The notes: generated by a model not told the origin, from the letters alone. DNA of 64,000 nt from AWTP1-13 sp033764875 (GCA_033764875.1 JANRIO010000033.1:51731-115730); one strand, 5' to 3'. Counted from the first letter of the stretch, positions 50,697 through 59,873 are shown. A program made the numbers and translations.

Positions 50697-51806
50697 TCAC
50701 GGCCCCCACACCTCGCGCGCGATCTCGACGATCATGGCGAGCTTCGCCCATTGCTCCTCCTCGGCGAGGATGTTGCCCTCCTCGGTGCTGGCGAAGCCGC
50801 ACTGCGGCGACAGGCAGAGCTGGTCGAGCGCCACATAGCGCGTCGCCTCCTCGATGCGGCGCTTGATGTCGTCCTTCTTCTCCAGCGTTCCCGTTTTGGA
50901 TGTAACGAGACCGACCACAACCCGCTTCTTGCCCTTGGGCAGGAAGCGCAGCGGCTCGAGCCCGCCGGCCCGCTCCGTGTCGTACTCGAGGAAGTAGCCG
51001 TCGTAGTTGATGCCGGCGAGGAGCTGCTCTGCAACAGGCTCATAGCCGCCCTCGGCGATCCACGTGGAGCGGAAGTTGCCGCGGCACACGTGCGTCGTCA
51101 TCACCATGTCGGCGGGCTTGGCAGCCAGCGCCGCGTTGATCGTGCGCGCATAGATCGCGGGCAGCTTGTCGACGTCCTCGCCCCGCTCCCTCGCCTTCGT
51201 CACCTCGTCCTTGGAGCACAGGTAGCTCCACACCGTGTCGTCGAGTTGCAGATAGCGGCAGCCCGCGTCGTAGAACGCCTTGATCGCCTTCTGGTAGAGC
51301 TTGCCGAGATCCTCGAAGTAGCCGTCGAGGTCGGGATAGACGTCCTGCGAGATCGCCTTGCGGCCGCCGCGGAAGTGCAGCACCGTCGGCGACGGGATCG
51401 TCATCTTCGGCACCACGCCCGTATTCGCCTTCAGGAACTTGAAGTGCTCGAGCATGGGATGGTCGAGCGGGAAGTCGAGCTTGCTGGTGACGCGCACGCT
51501 CTCCGGCTTCGTATCGACGCCCTTGAAGTGGATGCCCTGGTCGACGACCACCCGCTCGCAGCCCGTCAGGTGCCAGAAGAAGTCGAAGTGCCACCACGAG
51601 CGGCGGAACTCGCCGTCCGTGGCGAGCTTCATGCCGATCGCCTCCTGCTTCTTGATGATCTTGACGATCTCGGCGTCCTCGACCGCCTTCAGCTCCGCGG
51701 CCGAGATCTTGCCCTCCGCTTTCTTGGCGCGCGCCTCCTTCAGCGGCGCGGTGCGTAGCAGGCTGCCGACCTGGTCGGCGCGAAATGGGGCGTGAGTGTC
51801 ACTCAT
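50697..51806 (-). CDS. MetE C-terminal-domain protein (cobalamin-independent methionine synthase-like)
   Basis: This 369-residue protein is a single TIM barrel matching the C-terminal half of MetE. Zinc ligands are visible: His and Cys in THVCRGNFRS, Glu in the following LEYDTERAGG segment, and Cys in LSPQCGFAST. It lacks the N-terminal folate-binding half of MetE (full length ~750), so it probably uses another methyl donor or acts as a methyltransferase/lyase-like enzyme. It begins MSDTHAPFRADQVGSLLR, typical of this short group. It follows the thioesterase gene by 104 bp. Confidence 0.9.
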   Translation of the reverse strand: MSDTHAPFRADQVGSLLRTAPLKEARAKKAEGKISAAELKAVEDAEIVKIIKKQEAIGMKLATDGEFRRSWWHFDFFWHLTGCERVVVDQGIHFKGVDTKPESVRVTSKLDFPLDHPMLEHFKFLKANTGVVPKMTIPSPTVLHFRGGRKAISQDVYPDLDGYFEDLGKLYQKAIKAFYDAGCRYLQLDDTVWSYLCSKDEVTKARERGEDVDKLPAIYARTINAALAAKPADMVMTTHVCRGNFRSTWIAEGGYEPVAEQLLAGINYDGYFLEYDTERAGGLEPLRFLPKGKKRVVVGLVTSKTGTLEKKDDIKRRIEEATRYVALDQLCLSPQCGFASTEEGNILAEEEQWAKLAMIVEIAREVWGP

Positions 51807-51910
51807 GGCGGGTCCTCCGGTTGTGCCTGGTGCCTAAGGCGGCTCTTGCTCTCTGCGTTCTCAATTGGCGCGTGGCGCTCGCCGGGCGAGCGCACATGCT
51901 CTGCACATCC

Positions 51911-52348
51911 CTAGCGTGGCGGCGTCTCCTTCTGGAAGGCCGCGATGATATCGGCCGGCATCGGTGCCGATCTGAGCCGGCCGGCGTTCTCCGGATCGCG
52001 CACCGTCCACAGCCGCGTCTCGTAGCCCTTGAGCATGGGCTCCCCCGCCTTCGTCACCCGATGCTCGACGAGGAAGCTCGACCGCCGGAACTCGACGACC
52101 TCGCTCTCGATCGCAAGATCCTCGCCGTAATGCGAGGCGGCCTTGAACTCGGCCCTCGCCTCGAGCAGCGCCAGCCCGGCGCCGCCGTGCTTCTCCAGCA
52201 TGTCCTTCTTGACGTCTCCCGTCGCCGCCTCGAAGAGGTGGTGCGTGCACCGGTCGAACCATTCGAAGTAGCGCGGATAGAACACGATGCCGGCGGGGTC
52301 GCAGTCTCCCCATTCGATCCGGATGCGGTGCACGTTCTTGAGCATCAT
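51911..52348 (-). CDS. YbgC/4-hydroxybenzoyl-CoA-type thioesterase
   Basis: This 145-residue hotdog thioesterase has IEWGDCDPAGIVFYPRYFEWFDRCTHHLF, with the catalytic Asp in DPAGIVFYPRY, and LLEARAEFKAASHYGEDLAIESEV. ATG 52348 overlaps the feruloyl-CoA synthase stop by 4 nt, so the two are coupled. It should hydrolyse an aromatic or short acyl-CoA; possibly it relieves CoA trapping caused by its neighbour. Confidence 0.9.
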   Translation of the reverse strand: MMLKNVHRIRIEWGDCDPAGIVFYPRYFEWFDRCTHHLFEAATGDVKKDMLEKHGGAGLALLEARAEFKAASHYGEDLAIESEVVEFRRSSFLVEHRVTKAGEPMLKGYETRLWTVRDPENAGRLRSAPMPADIIAAFQKETPPR

Positions 52349-54219
52349 GCGACGAGGATCACGTCGGCCTCTGCCGTCTCGGCATGCAGCCGCTCGACCA
52401 GCGCCGCCCGCCGCCCCAGCACCGCCCGCTGGTTGAGGTAGCCCTTGTCGGTGATCTCCCCCGCATCGATCGACGGCGGCTCCGTCATGATCAGGCAGCG
52501 CGCGATGTGCATCGAGCTGCCGTGCGTGTGGGCGTTGTGGTGCTTGAAGCCCTCGACCAGGACCTTGCGCACCGCCGGATCGGCGATCTGCTGGGCGAGC
52601 GGCGCATCGGGCCCCAGGTGCGCGCACACCGACTTCAGCCCTTGCAGGTTGGGGAAGATCAGCACGCCGATCTCGTCCCGGTCGTGACCGGTGATGACGG
52701 CGTCCTCGATCACCGGCGCGCCGGCCGCGATCACCGCCGGCCGCAGCATGCCGACATTGACCCAGGTCCCCGACATCAGCTTGAAGTTCTCCGCCGTCCG
52801 CCCGTTGAACAGCAGCCCGGCCGCCGGGTTGTCCGGATCGGCGAGCTTGGCCGCGTCGCCCGTGCGGAACCATCCCTCCTCGTCGAAGGCCTTCGCCGTG
52901 TGCTCCGGCGCCTTGAAGTAGCCCGGCGTTACGTTGGGCCCCTTCACGCGCAACTCCAGCTTGTCGTTGTCCGGCACCAGGCGCACCTGCATGCCGGGCC
53001 CCGGCACGCCGATGTTGCCCGCCCGCTCGATCGGGAAGTGCACCATCGTGACCGCGGGTGCCGTCTCCGTCAGCCCCCAGGAGGAGATGAAAGGCACGCG
53101 CCGCCCCGTCACCTTCTCGCTGATCCGCTCCAGCCGCTCCCACAGCGAATGCGGCAGCGCGGCGGCGGCGTAGAACAGCATGTCGAGCCGGTCGAAGAAC
53201 TTGCGCTGCAGCGCCTCGTCGGTCTCGAGCACGTCGAGCAGCGCCGCGTAGGCCTTGGGCACGTTGAGATAGAACGTCGGCGACACCTCGCGCAGGTTCG
53301 CGATCGACTTGGCGAACAGCCCCGGCACCGGCTTGCCCTCGTCGATGTACAGGGTGCCGCCGTTGCGCAGCACCATGTTGAAGTTGTGGTTGCCGCCGAA
53401 GGTGTGGTTCCACGGCAGCCAATCGACGAGCACCGGCGGCTGTGCCTCCAGGAAGGTCCAGGCCGCCGCCGCGCTTTCCTGGTTCGCGCACATCATGCGC
53501 TGCGTGTTGATCACGCCTTTCGGCATGCCGGTCGAGCCCGAGGTGAACAGGATCTTGGCGACCGTGTCGGGCCCCACCCGCCGGAAGGCGGCGTCGACCG
53601 CCAGCGTCGGGCGCGTGTCCGTGAGCGAGGCGAACGACGTCACGCTGCGGCCGGCGATGCCTCCCCGGCTCGCCACCACCTCGATCTTGTCGGCGCCGAT
53701 GGCTGCCAGCGCGCGCGCGTAGCGCTCCGCGTCGTCGACGTAGATGAGCGCCGGCTCGAGCAGCCCGACGATGTGCCTGAGCTTGCCGAAGTCCTCGCTC
53801 ATGCGCGCATAGGCCGTCGAGATCGGCGCCACCGGCACCCCGACGTGCATGGCGCCCAGCACGAACAGTCCGTGGTCGATGCCGTTATCGGCGAGGATCA
53901 TGGCGGGCGTCGCCGGCCCCAGGCCGCGGTCGAGCAGGGACTGGGCGATGGCGTTTACCGCGCGCCCGGCCTCGCCGTAGGTCAAGGTCCGCCAGCCGCC
54001 GCCCGCCCCGCGCTCGGCGAGGAACACGCGGCCTGGCGCCTCGGCGGCCCAGCGCTCGAGCAGCACCCCGACCGATGCGGGCATGGGGCCGAGCTCTCGC
54101 AGCGACCTGAGCACGATCGATCCATCCGGTCGCAGCTCGTGGGCGATCTCGGGCTTCGAGAACAGCGGCCTCGCGCTTGCTCCCGGCGCCGCCTTGGGCG
54201 CAATGGCAGACGTCGTCAT
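52345..54219 (-). CDS. fcs: Feruloyl-CoA synthase-like AMP-forming acid:CoA ligase
   Basis: This 624-residue adenylate-forming enzyme has the AMP-binding motif LFTSGSTGMPKGV, the A5-like SSWGLTETAPAVT and GWFRTGDAAKL. The sequences VDWLPWNHTFGGNHNFNMVL and NGRTAENFKLMSGTWVNV are typical of feruloyl-CoA synthases, which activate ferulate and related hydroxycinnamates. The partner feruloyl-CoA hydratase/aldolase is not in the window. A MarR gene sits upstream on the same strand. Confidence 0.88.
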   Translation of the reverse strand: MTTSAIAPKAAPGASARPLFSKPEIAHELRPDGSIVLRSLRELGPMPASVGVLLERWAAEAPGRVFLAERGAGGGWRTLTYGEAGRAVNAIAQSLLDRGLGPATPAMILADNGIDHGLFVLGAMHVGVPVAPISTAYARMSEDFGKLRHIVGLLEPALIYVDDAERYARALAAIGADKIEVVASRGGIAGRSVTSFASLTDTRPTLAVDAAFRRVGPDTVAKILFTSGSTGMPKGVINTQRMMCANQESAAAAWTFLEAQPPVLVDWLPWNHTFGGNHNFNMVLRNGGTLYIDEGKPVPGLFAKSIANLREVSPTFYLNVPKAYAALLDVLETDEALQRKFFDRLDMLFYAAAALPHSLWERLERISEKVTGRRVPFISSWGLTETAPAVTMVHFPIERAGNIGVPGPGMQVRLVPDNDKLELRVKGPNVTPGYFKAPEHTAKAFDEEGWFRTGDAAKLADPDNPAAGLLFNGRTAENFKLMSGTWVNVGMLRPAVIAAGAPVIEDAVITGHDRDEIGVLIFPNLQGLKSVCAHLGPDAPLAQQIADPAVRKVLVEGFKHHNAHTHGSSMHIARCLIMTEPPSIDAGEITDKGYLNQRAVLGRRAALVERLHAETAEADVILVA

Positions 54220-54315
54220 CGGCGTTCCTTCCCCAACCGCATCAGCCTCTTGCCGAGGTCTTCAAGGTGCAGGTCTGGCGCAATGGTAGCGCGGCCGGCT
54301 GTGACCGTCAAAGAA

Positions 54316-54332
54316 TGTTATAGTTGGCAACA
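54316..54332. promoter_or_regulatory. Candidate MarR operator upstream of fcs
   Basis: TGTTATAGTTGGCAACA has outer TGTT/AACA symmetry and lies in the 185-bp gap between marR and fcs. It is a local AT-rich island that may overlap the fcs promoter. The match is weak and inferred. Confidence 0.3.
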
Positions 54333-54404
54333 GATACCGCGTCCCGATCCAGTGGCACGCCCTTCCGCGCGCGGCTCCGGCCGCGGAGGTGCCTCAGCGG
54401 CCGC

Positions 54405-54872
54405 TCACTGGAACGGCGTCAGCAGCTTGAGGAGCGCCGCCTTGCCGTCGGCCCCGAGCATGCCCTCGATCCGGCTCTCGTGCTCATTGTGCACCTCGAG
54501 CAGCTTGTCGAGAAGCTCCCGGCCGCCGTCCGTGATGTGCAGCTCGTGCGAGCGCCGGTCGGACTTGGAGCGCGTTCGCACGATCAGCCCGCGCTCCTCC
54601 AGCCGGTCGAGCATCAGCACCAGCCGCGCCCGCTCGATCAGCAGCGCCTCGGCCACGCGCGCCTGCGCCAGGCCCGGATTGATCGAGACGACGTACAGCA
54701 CGGTGTACTGCGCGATCGAGATGTCGAAGGGCTTGAACCGCGCCTTGAGCTCGCGGAACAGCCACATCTGCGCGCGGCGGAGCAGATAGCCGGTGGCTTG
54801 ATCGAGCGCCGCGAGATTGACCTCGCTACCGCCCTCCACGCCGACCTCGTCCTCGTCCCGTTGCTCCACCAT
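54405..54872 (-). CDS. MarR-family transcriptional regulator upstream of fcs
   Basis: This 155-residue winged-helix regulator has the MarR motifs ISIAQYTVLYVVSINPGLAQARVAEALLIERARLVLMLDRLEERGLI and RTRSKSDRRSHELHITDGGRELL (the DxRS wing). Placement ahead of fcs suggests it is a FerR/FerC-like repressor released by hydroxycinnamoyl-CoA; this is inference. ATG 54872 was chosen by length. Confidence 0.92.
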   Translation of the reverse strand: MVEQRDEDEVGVEGGSEVNLAALDQATGYLLRRAQMWLFRELKARFKPFDISIAQYTVLYVVSINPGLAQARVAEALLIERARLVLMLDRLEERGLIVRTRSKSDRRSHELHITDGGRELLDKLLEVHNEHESRIEGMLGADGKAALLKLLTPFQ

Positions 54873-55048
54873 GCGTCTCGACGGCCTCGGTGCCCGATCC
54901 TGAAGTAGCAATTATCGCTGTTGTCACATTTCGAGCAACGTACGCGTACCAAAATGTTTACCGGAATGGGAAAAATCGCTTCGCGCGGCCCTCGCACGGC
55001 TCATGCTGCACTGCACCCGGTCGGCCGCGGACGCCGGGGCGCCGGCGG

Positions 55049-55828
55049 TCACGCCAGGTACTGCCGCGCCCAGCCCAGCCCTGCGCTGGTCCCCGCGCGC
55101 GGCCGGTATTCGCAGCCGACCCAGCCCGCATAGCCCAGGGCATCGAGCAGGCCCAGGATGTGCGTGAAATTCACCTCCCCCTCGTCGGGCTCGTGGCGCA
55201 GCGGCACGCCGGCGATCTGCACGTGGCCGATGCCGGGCAAATAACGCTCGAGCCGGCGCGTCAGATCACCCTCGACGATCTGGCAGTGGTAGAAGTCCAT
55301 CTGCACTTTCAGGTTCTCGCGGCCGATCTCGGCGCGGATGGCGTGCGCCTCCGCCTGGGTGTTGAGGAAGAACCCGGGCATGTCGCGCGGGTTGATCGGC
55401 TCGATCAGCACCTCGACCCCGAGGCTCCTGGCCTCGTCGGCGGCATGCGCGATGTTGCGCACGTACACGTCCCGGTGCCGCGCCCGGTCCGCCCCCTCCG
55501 GCATCACCCCGGCAACCACATGCAGCCGCCCTGTGCCGAGGATGCGTGCATACTCGAGCGCCGTCGCGATGCTCGCCTTGAACGCGTCCTCGCGCCCGGG
55601 CAACGAGGCGAGCCCGCGCTCGCCCTTGGCCTGGTCGCCGGGCGGGGCATTGATGAGCACGAGCTCGATCCCGCTGTCATCGAGGCGGGCTCTGAGATCG
55701 CGCGCGGGAAGCTCGTAGGGGTACTGCAGCTCCACGCCCCTGAACCCGTCGCGCGCCGCCGCCGCGAACCGCTCGAGCAGGCCCACCTCGCAGTACATCA
55801 TCGAGACATTGGCGGCGAGCCGCGGCAT
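55049..55828 (-). CDS. hyi: Hydroxypyruvate isomerase family protein
   Basis: This 259-residue TIM-barrel protein belongs to the Hyi/OtnI group of the xylose isomerase-like superfamily. It starts MPRLAANVSMMYCEVGLLERF and carries the metal-binding Glu in VLIEPIN, the QMDFYHCQI segment and terminal GWVGCEYRP. It interconverts hydroxypyruvate and tartronate semialdehyde or a 2-oxo-tetronate. No glyoxylate carboligase or tartronate semialdehyde reductase is adjacent. ATG 55828 begins the homology. Confidence 0.9.
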   Translation of the reverse strand: MPRLAANVSMMYCEVGLLERFAAAARDGFRGVELQYPYELPARDLRARLDDSGIELVLINAPPGDQAKGERGLASLPGREDAFKASIATALEYARILGTGRLHVVAGVMPEGADRARHRDVYVRNIAHAADEARSLGVEVLIEPINPRDMPGFFLNTQAEAHAIRAEIGRENLKVQMDFYHCQIVEGDLTRRLERYLPGIGHVQIAGVPLRHEPDEGEVNFTHILGLLDALGYAGWVGCEYRPRAGTSAGLGWARQYLA

Positions 55829-55937
55829 CGCTCTGTCCTCCGCTGCGTCGCGGCCCGCCTCTGACGGCTCGCGCTCCGGCATTCCTTGTCCGCCGCACTC
55901 GGGCACGCGCGACGCCGCTGCCGGTCCTCGGCCGACC

Positions 55938-55953
55938 GGCGCGCATGCGCGCC
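55938..55953. repeat. 16-bp perfect palindrome
   Basis: GGCGCGCATGCGCGCC is perfectly self-complementary and lies between the 2OG oxygenase and hyi genes on the minus strand. It may be a protein site or processing hairpin; function is unknown. Confidence 0.35.
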
Positions 55954-55973
55954 CGGCTGCTGCGAGACCCCGA

Positions 55974-56591
55974 TCAGGCGCCCATCTTCTTCAGCGCCGC
56001 CGACACCTTGTGCCGGATCACGTGGAAGCCGCGCTTGCTCTCGTCCACCATCCAGTTCATCTGCAGCGAGCGGCGCGGACCGGCGAACGGCGGATGCCCG
56101 TGCCAGGAGTTGTCCGAGCGCTTGAAGATCAGCATGGTGCCGTTGTCGGGGGCCACCTCGGCCACGTAGTTCTCGAGGTTCTGCCCGTCGCGCAGGATGC
56201 GCAGGCGGCCGAGCTTCTCGGGCCACTCCCGGTTGAGGTACAGCAGGACCGTGATGATCTTGTCCTTGCTGTCGGTATGGATCTGCCCGTCCTTGGCGCG
56301 CGTATGCCCGCGCAGGGAGTACATCTTGGGCCGGCCGGCGAGCTCGACGCCGAACTTCTCCTCGATCACCTCCTCGAACTCGCGGCTGTCGAGATCGGCG
56401 ATCACGTCCTTGATCAGCATATCCGTGGTCAGGCTCTCGATCGGGAACGAGCCGCCCGAGGGGATCGACGGGAACGAATCGTTCACGCGATCGACCGTCT
56501 CCTTGCTCACCAGGTTGGGGATGATGGTGTACTCGTAGGGGTCTTTTTCGACCTTCGCCTTCCTCAGCCGATCGATGTCGAGGTATCGCAT
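55974..56591 (-). CDS. 2-oxoglutarate/Fe(II)-dependent oxygenase family protein
   Basis: This 205-residue protein has a jelly-roll oxygenase layout with the HxD iron motif in GQIHTDSKDKI, a distal His in SWHGHPPF and a following Arg (PRRSLQMNW) for 2-oxoglutarate. The substrate is unknown; similar small proteins are found near polysaccharide or lipid modification genes. The start MRYLDIDRL is well placed. It lies 145 bp upstream of hyi on the same strand. Confidence 0.85.
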   Translation of the reverse strand: MRYLDIDRLRKAKVEKDPYEYTIIPNLVSKETVDRVNDSFPSIPSGGSFPIESLTTDMLIKDVIADLDSREFEEVIEEKFGVELAGRPKMYSLRGHTRAKDGQIHTDSKDKIITVLLYLNREWPEKLGRLRILRDGQNLENYVAEVAPDNGTMLIFKRSDNSWHGHPPFAGPRRSLQMNWMVDESKRGFHVIRHKVSAALKKMGA

Positions 56592-56818
56592 CTTGCCCTT
56601 GTTCGCTCTGTTGCGTTTTCGATCACTCTGGGCCTGGATCCCAAGCCTTCCGGCCGCCTTTCGTCATGCCCGGCGCCGGTCTGCGGCGCTACCTGGGCAC
56701 GACGCCAGGTTAGCATCCCTCGCCGGTATGCGATACTGAGGCCGCCTCGACCGGTCGGCGCGGGCGGCGATGTGGCCAGCCCGGTGTCGGCCGGAAGCCA
56801 ACGACAGGCGACTGAAGA

Positions 56819-57829
56819 ATGAAAGATGACGCAGGGTCAAGTCTTGGTGGCGTCAGCCGGCCGCTGCAAGGCGCCACGGCCTGGCTGATCACCGACGAGA
56901 AGATCGGCATGCTCGTGCAGTGCCGCGGCGTCGCCGATGCGCTGGGTGTCGAGGCCGTCCACAAGCAAGTGGCCCCGCGCGGCCTCTGGCGCGTCCTGTC
57001 GCCGTGGGCGGGACCCGCGCCCGCCGAGCGCATGGGCAAGCCGGGCTCCGCCTTCGCCCCGCCCTGGCCCGACATCGCGATTGCCACTGGCCGCTTGAGC
57101 ATTCCCTACCTGCGCCGCCTGCGCCGGCTGGCCGGGCCCCGCACCTTCACCGTCGTCCTGCAGGATCCCAAGACCGGCCTCGGTACGGCCGATCTGATCT
57201 GGGTGCCCGCCCACGATCGTCTGCGCGGCGACAATGTCGTCACCACGCTCACCTCCGCCCACAGCTTTCCGCCGGCGCGTCTTGCGGGCCTGCGCGCGCG
57301 TATGCCGGAGGCGATCGCGGCGCTGCCGCCTCCGCGCATCACCGTCGTGCTCGGCGGCACCGGCGGCGGCTACACCTTCGCCGACGCCGACATGGCCCGC
57401 CTCGCGGGCGCGCTCGCGAGCCTGGCGCGCTCCGGCGCATCCTTCCTCGTCACGCCGTCGCGGCGCACGCCGCCGACCCTGCTCGAGGCCGTCGACCGGG
57501 CGACAGCCGGCGCGCCCCGCATCCTCTGGCGCGGCGACGGTCCCAATCCCTATCCCGATTTTCTCGCCCACGCCGACGCGCTCATCGTCACCGCCGACAG
57601 CGTCAACATGACGGGCGAGGCCTGCGCGACGGGCCGGCCGGTCTACGTCTTCTTCCCCTCCGCCGGCGCGCCGAAGTTCCAGCGCTTCCACGCCGCGCTC
57701 GAGAAGGCCGGCGCCACCCGCCCGCTGCCCGATGCTCCCGCCCGGCTCGACGCCTGGACCTACCAGCTGCCCGACGCGGCCGCCGCCATCGCCGCCGAGA
57801 TCGAGCGCCGCTGGCTTGCCCGCTGCTGA
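56819..57829 (+). CDS. ELM1-family (DUF1022) protein
   Basis: This 336-residue protein is homologous to the mitochondrial-fission ELM1 family, which has a glycosyltransferase-B-like fold. Motifs are AWLITDEKIGMLVQCRGVADALG, FTVVLQDPKTG, VLGGTGGGYTF, FLVTPSRRTP and the terminal ADSVNMTGEACATGRPVYVFFP. Its bacterial function is unknown; the last motif resembles a nucleotide-sugar site. ATG 56819 was chosen at the start of the coding-like sequence. Confidence 0.88.
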   Translation: MKDDAGSSLGGVSRPLQGATAWLITDEKIGMLVQCRGVADALGVEAVHKQVAPRGLWRVLSPWAGPAPAERMGKPGSAFAPPWPDIAIATGRLSIPYLRRLRRLAGPRTFTVVLQDPKTGLGTADLIWVPAHDRLRGDNVVTTLTSAHSFPPARLAGLRARMPEAIAALPPPRITVVLGGTGGGYTFADADMARLAGALASLARSGASFLVTPSRRTPPTLLEAVDRATAGAPRILWRGDGPNPYPDFLAHADALIVTADSVNMTGEACATGRPVYVFFPSAGAPKFQRFHAALEKAGATRPLPDAPARLDAWTYQLPDAAAAIAAEIERRWLARC

Positions 57830-58220
57830 TACCGCACCACCGCGCATCATGGCCGTCCCGCCGCGATGCCCGTGGAATCACAGACGCCATCCGGCGGTCG
57901 GTGCTGCGGTAGCGATGGACCCACGCCCCCGCTTGGACATCTGACCGTCAGACCCGCGTGCGACTGTCCTCTCACCCCATGCAGACAAGCGCAGTGGACA
58001 GAGGATTGCGGCAAGGGGCGAGCACCGGCGGTTGGCCTGTTGGGTCGCGCTGCGCTTGACCCAACCTACGGCTGCCGCGGGGATGGAGCTTGCGCACCTG
58101 TAGGTTGGGTCAAGCGTTTCAGCGCGACCCAACAGGCCGCAACCCAACGCACACTCCGCCCTCGCGGCCACCGCTCGCCCTGCGAGCCGGGCAGCGAGCC
58201 CCTCCGCCGGCAGCTTGCGC
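57830..58220. other. Gene-free gap with a repeat element
   Basis: This 391-bp gap between convergent genes contains the mirrored repeat (58038-58134) and otherwise no supported gene, terminator or RNA. Confidence 0.6.
58038..58134. repeat. Mirrored intergenic repeat element, copy 2
   Basis: A 32-bp unit at 58038-58069 begins TGTTGGGTCGCGCTGCGCTT and an inverted 35-bp unit lies at 58100-58134, separated by 30 bp. The units are base-for-base the same as in the copy at 49113-49217, but in reverse order; the spacers are unrelated. Confidence 0.85.
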
Positions 58221-59873
58221 TCACGCCACCAGCTTCGCCGCCGCCCGCCCGGCCGCCTGGCCCGAGAAGATGCAGCCCCCCAGGAACGTGCCTTCCAGCG
58301 CCCGGTAGCCGTGCACGCCGCCGCCGCCGAAGCCCGCGACCTCGCCCGCCGCGAACACGTTGCCGAGCGGTTGGCCGTCGGCCTTCAGCACGCGCGCCTC
58401 CAGATCCGTCTCGAGGCCGCCCAGCGTCTTGCGCGTCAGCGTCCACAGCCTGACGGCGACGAGCGGCCCCGCTGCCGGATCGAGTAGCTTGTGCGGCTTG
58501 GCCACCCGGATCAGCTTGTCGCCGAGATAGCGGCGCGCGCCGTGGATCGCCGTGATCTGCGCGTCCTTGCCGAACACGTTGTCCATCTCCCGGTCGCGCG
58601 CCCTCACCTCGCGCTCGACATCGGCGAGCGTCAGCAGGGTGTCGCCCGAGAGCGCGTTCATGCGCTCCACCAGCCGCCCAAGATCCTTCTCCACGATGAA
58701 ATCCGCGCCCTTGTCCATGAAGGCGCGCACGGGTTTCGGCACGCCGCCGCCGCGCCGCGCCCGCAGCACGGTGAGCCAGCTGCCGCTGGTCAGATCCGGG
58801 TTCTGCTCCGAGCCCGACAGCGCGAACTCCCGCGCGATGATCCTCTCGGTCAGGATGAACCAGGAGTAGTCGTGCCCCCTGGCGCGCAGGTGCGCCAGCG
58901 TGCCGAGCGTGTCGAAGCCCGGGAACAGCGGCACCGGCAGGCGCTTGCCCGTCGCATCGAGCCACAGCGACGACGGCCCGGGCAGGATGCGGATGCCGTG
59001 CTTGGGCCAGATCGGCCCCCAGTTCTCGACGCCCTCCGTGTAGTGCCACATGCGGTCGCGGTTGATCAGGTTGGCCCCGGCGCCTTCCGCGATGCCGAGC
59101 ATGCGCCCGTCGACGTGGTCGGGCACGCCCGAGACCATGCGTCGGGGCGCAGGCCCCAGGCGCTCCGGCCAGTTCTTCCGCACCAGCTCGTGGTTGCCGC
59201 CGATGCCGCCGGAGGTGACGACGATCGCCTGCGCGGTGAGTTTGAACGCGCCGACCGCCACCCGCGAGCTCTTCTCGCCGCGCCCCACCCCGCTCGGCTC
59301 CAGCACCTCGCCGTGGACGCCGCGGATCTGGCCGCCCTCGCTGACGAAGCCGTCGACGCGGTGGCGCATGGCGAGCCTGACCAGGCCGCGCTTCACTCCC
59401 TCCCGCACCCGCTTCACGAACGGCGCGATCACGCCGGGCCCCGTGCCCCAGGTGACGTGGAAGCGCGGCACCGAGTTGCCGTGCTCGTTGGCCGTGTAGC
59501 CGCCGCGCTCGGCCCAGCCCACGATCGGAAACCAGCGCATGCCGCGCTCGGCGAGCCAGGCGCGCTTCTCGCCGGCGGCGAATGCGACATAGGCCTCGGC
59601 CCATTTCCGCGGCCAATGATCCTCGCGCCTGTCGAAGCCGGCGCTGCCCATCCAGTCCTGCAGGGCCAGATCGTGGCTGTCGCGGATCCGCAGACGCCGC
59701 TGCTCGGGGCTGTCGACGAAGAACAGGCCACCGAGCGACCAGAAGGCCTGGCCGCCGAGCGAGGCTTCCGGCTCCTGGTCGAGGAGGATGACGCGGCGCC
59801 CAGCCGCGATCAGCTCGCACGTGGCGACGAGGCCCGCGAGCCCCGCCCCCACCACGATCGCATCCGTGTCCAT
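58221..59873 (-). CDS. FAD-binding dehydrogenase, KstD-like
   Basis: This 550-residue flavoprotein begins MDTDAIVVGAGLAGLVATCELIAAGRRVILLDQE, a classic FAD-binding fold. It ends EVAGFGGGGVHGYRALEGTFLGGCIFSGQAAGRAA, typical of 3-ketosteroid dehydrogenase/fumarate-reductase-like enzymes (COG3573 group). The substrate is not known; a steroid role should not be assumed. It is a single gene. Confidence 0.9.
   Translation of the reverse strand: MDTDAIVVGAGLAGLVATCELIAAGRRVILLDQEPEASLGGQAFWSLGGLFFVDSPEQRRLRIRDSHDLALQDWMGSAGFDRREDHWPRKWAEAYVAFAAGEKRAWLAERGMRWFPIVGWAERGGYTANEHGNSVPRFHVTWGTGPGVIAPFVKRVREGVKRGLVRLAMRHRVDGFVSEGGQIRGVHGEVLEPSGVGRGEKSSRVAVGAFKLTAQAIVVTSGGIGGNHELVRKNWPERLGPAPRRMVSGVPDHVDGRMLGIAEGAGANLINRDRMWHYTEGVENWGPIWPKHGIRILPGPSSLWLDATGKRLPVPLFPGFDTLGTLAHLRARGHDYSWFILTERIIAREFALSGSEQNPDLTSGSWLTVLRARRGGGVPKPVRAFMDKGADFIVEKDLGRLVERMNALSGDTLLTLADVEREVRARDREMDNVFGKDAQITAIHGARRYLGDKLIRVAKPHKLLDPAAGPLVAVRLWTLTRKTLGGLETDLEARVLKADGQPLGNVFAAGEVAGFGGGGVHGYRALEGTFLGGCIFSGQAAGRAAAKLVA

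Noticed and set aside
52384..54789. 801-codon plus-strand frame opposite fcs and marR
   Set aside because: Antisense to two strong genes, with Arg/His-rich low-complexity content.
58221..59873. True 3-ketosteroid dehydrogenase as part of a steroid locus
   Set aside because: No other steroid catabolism gene is near and the COG3573-like branch has varied or unknown substrates.
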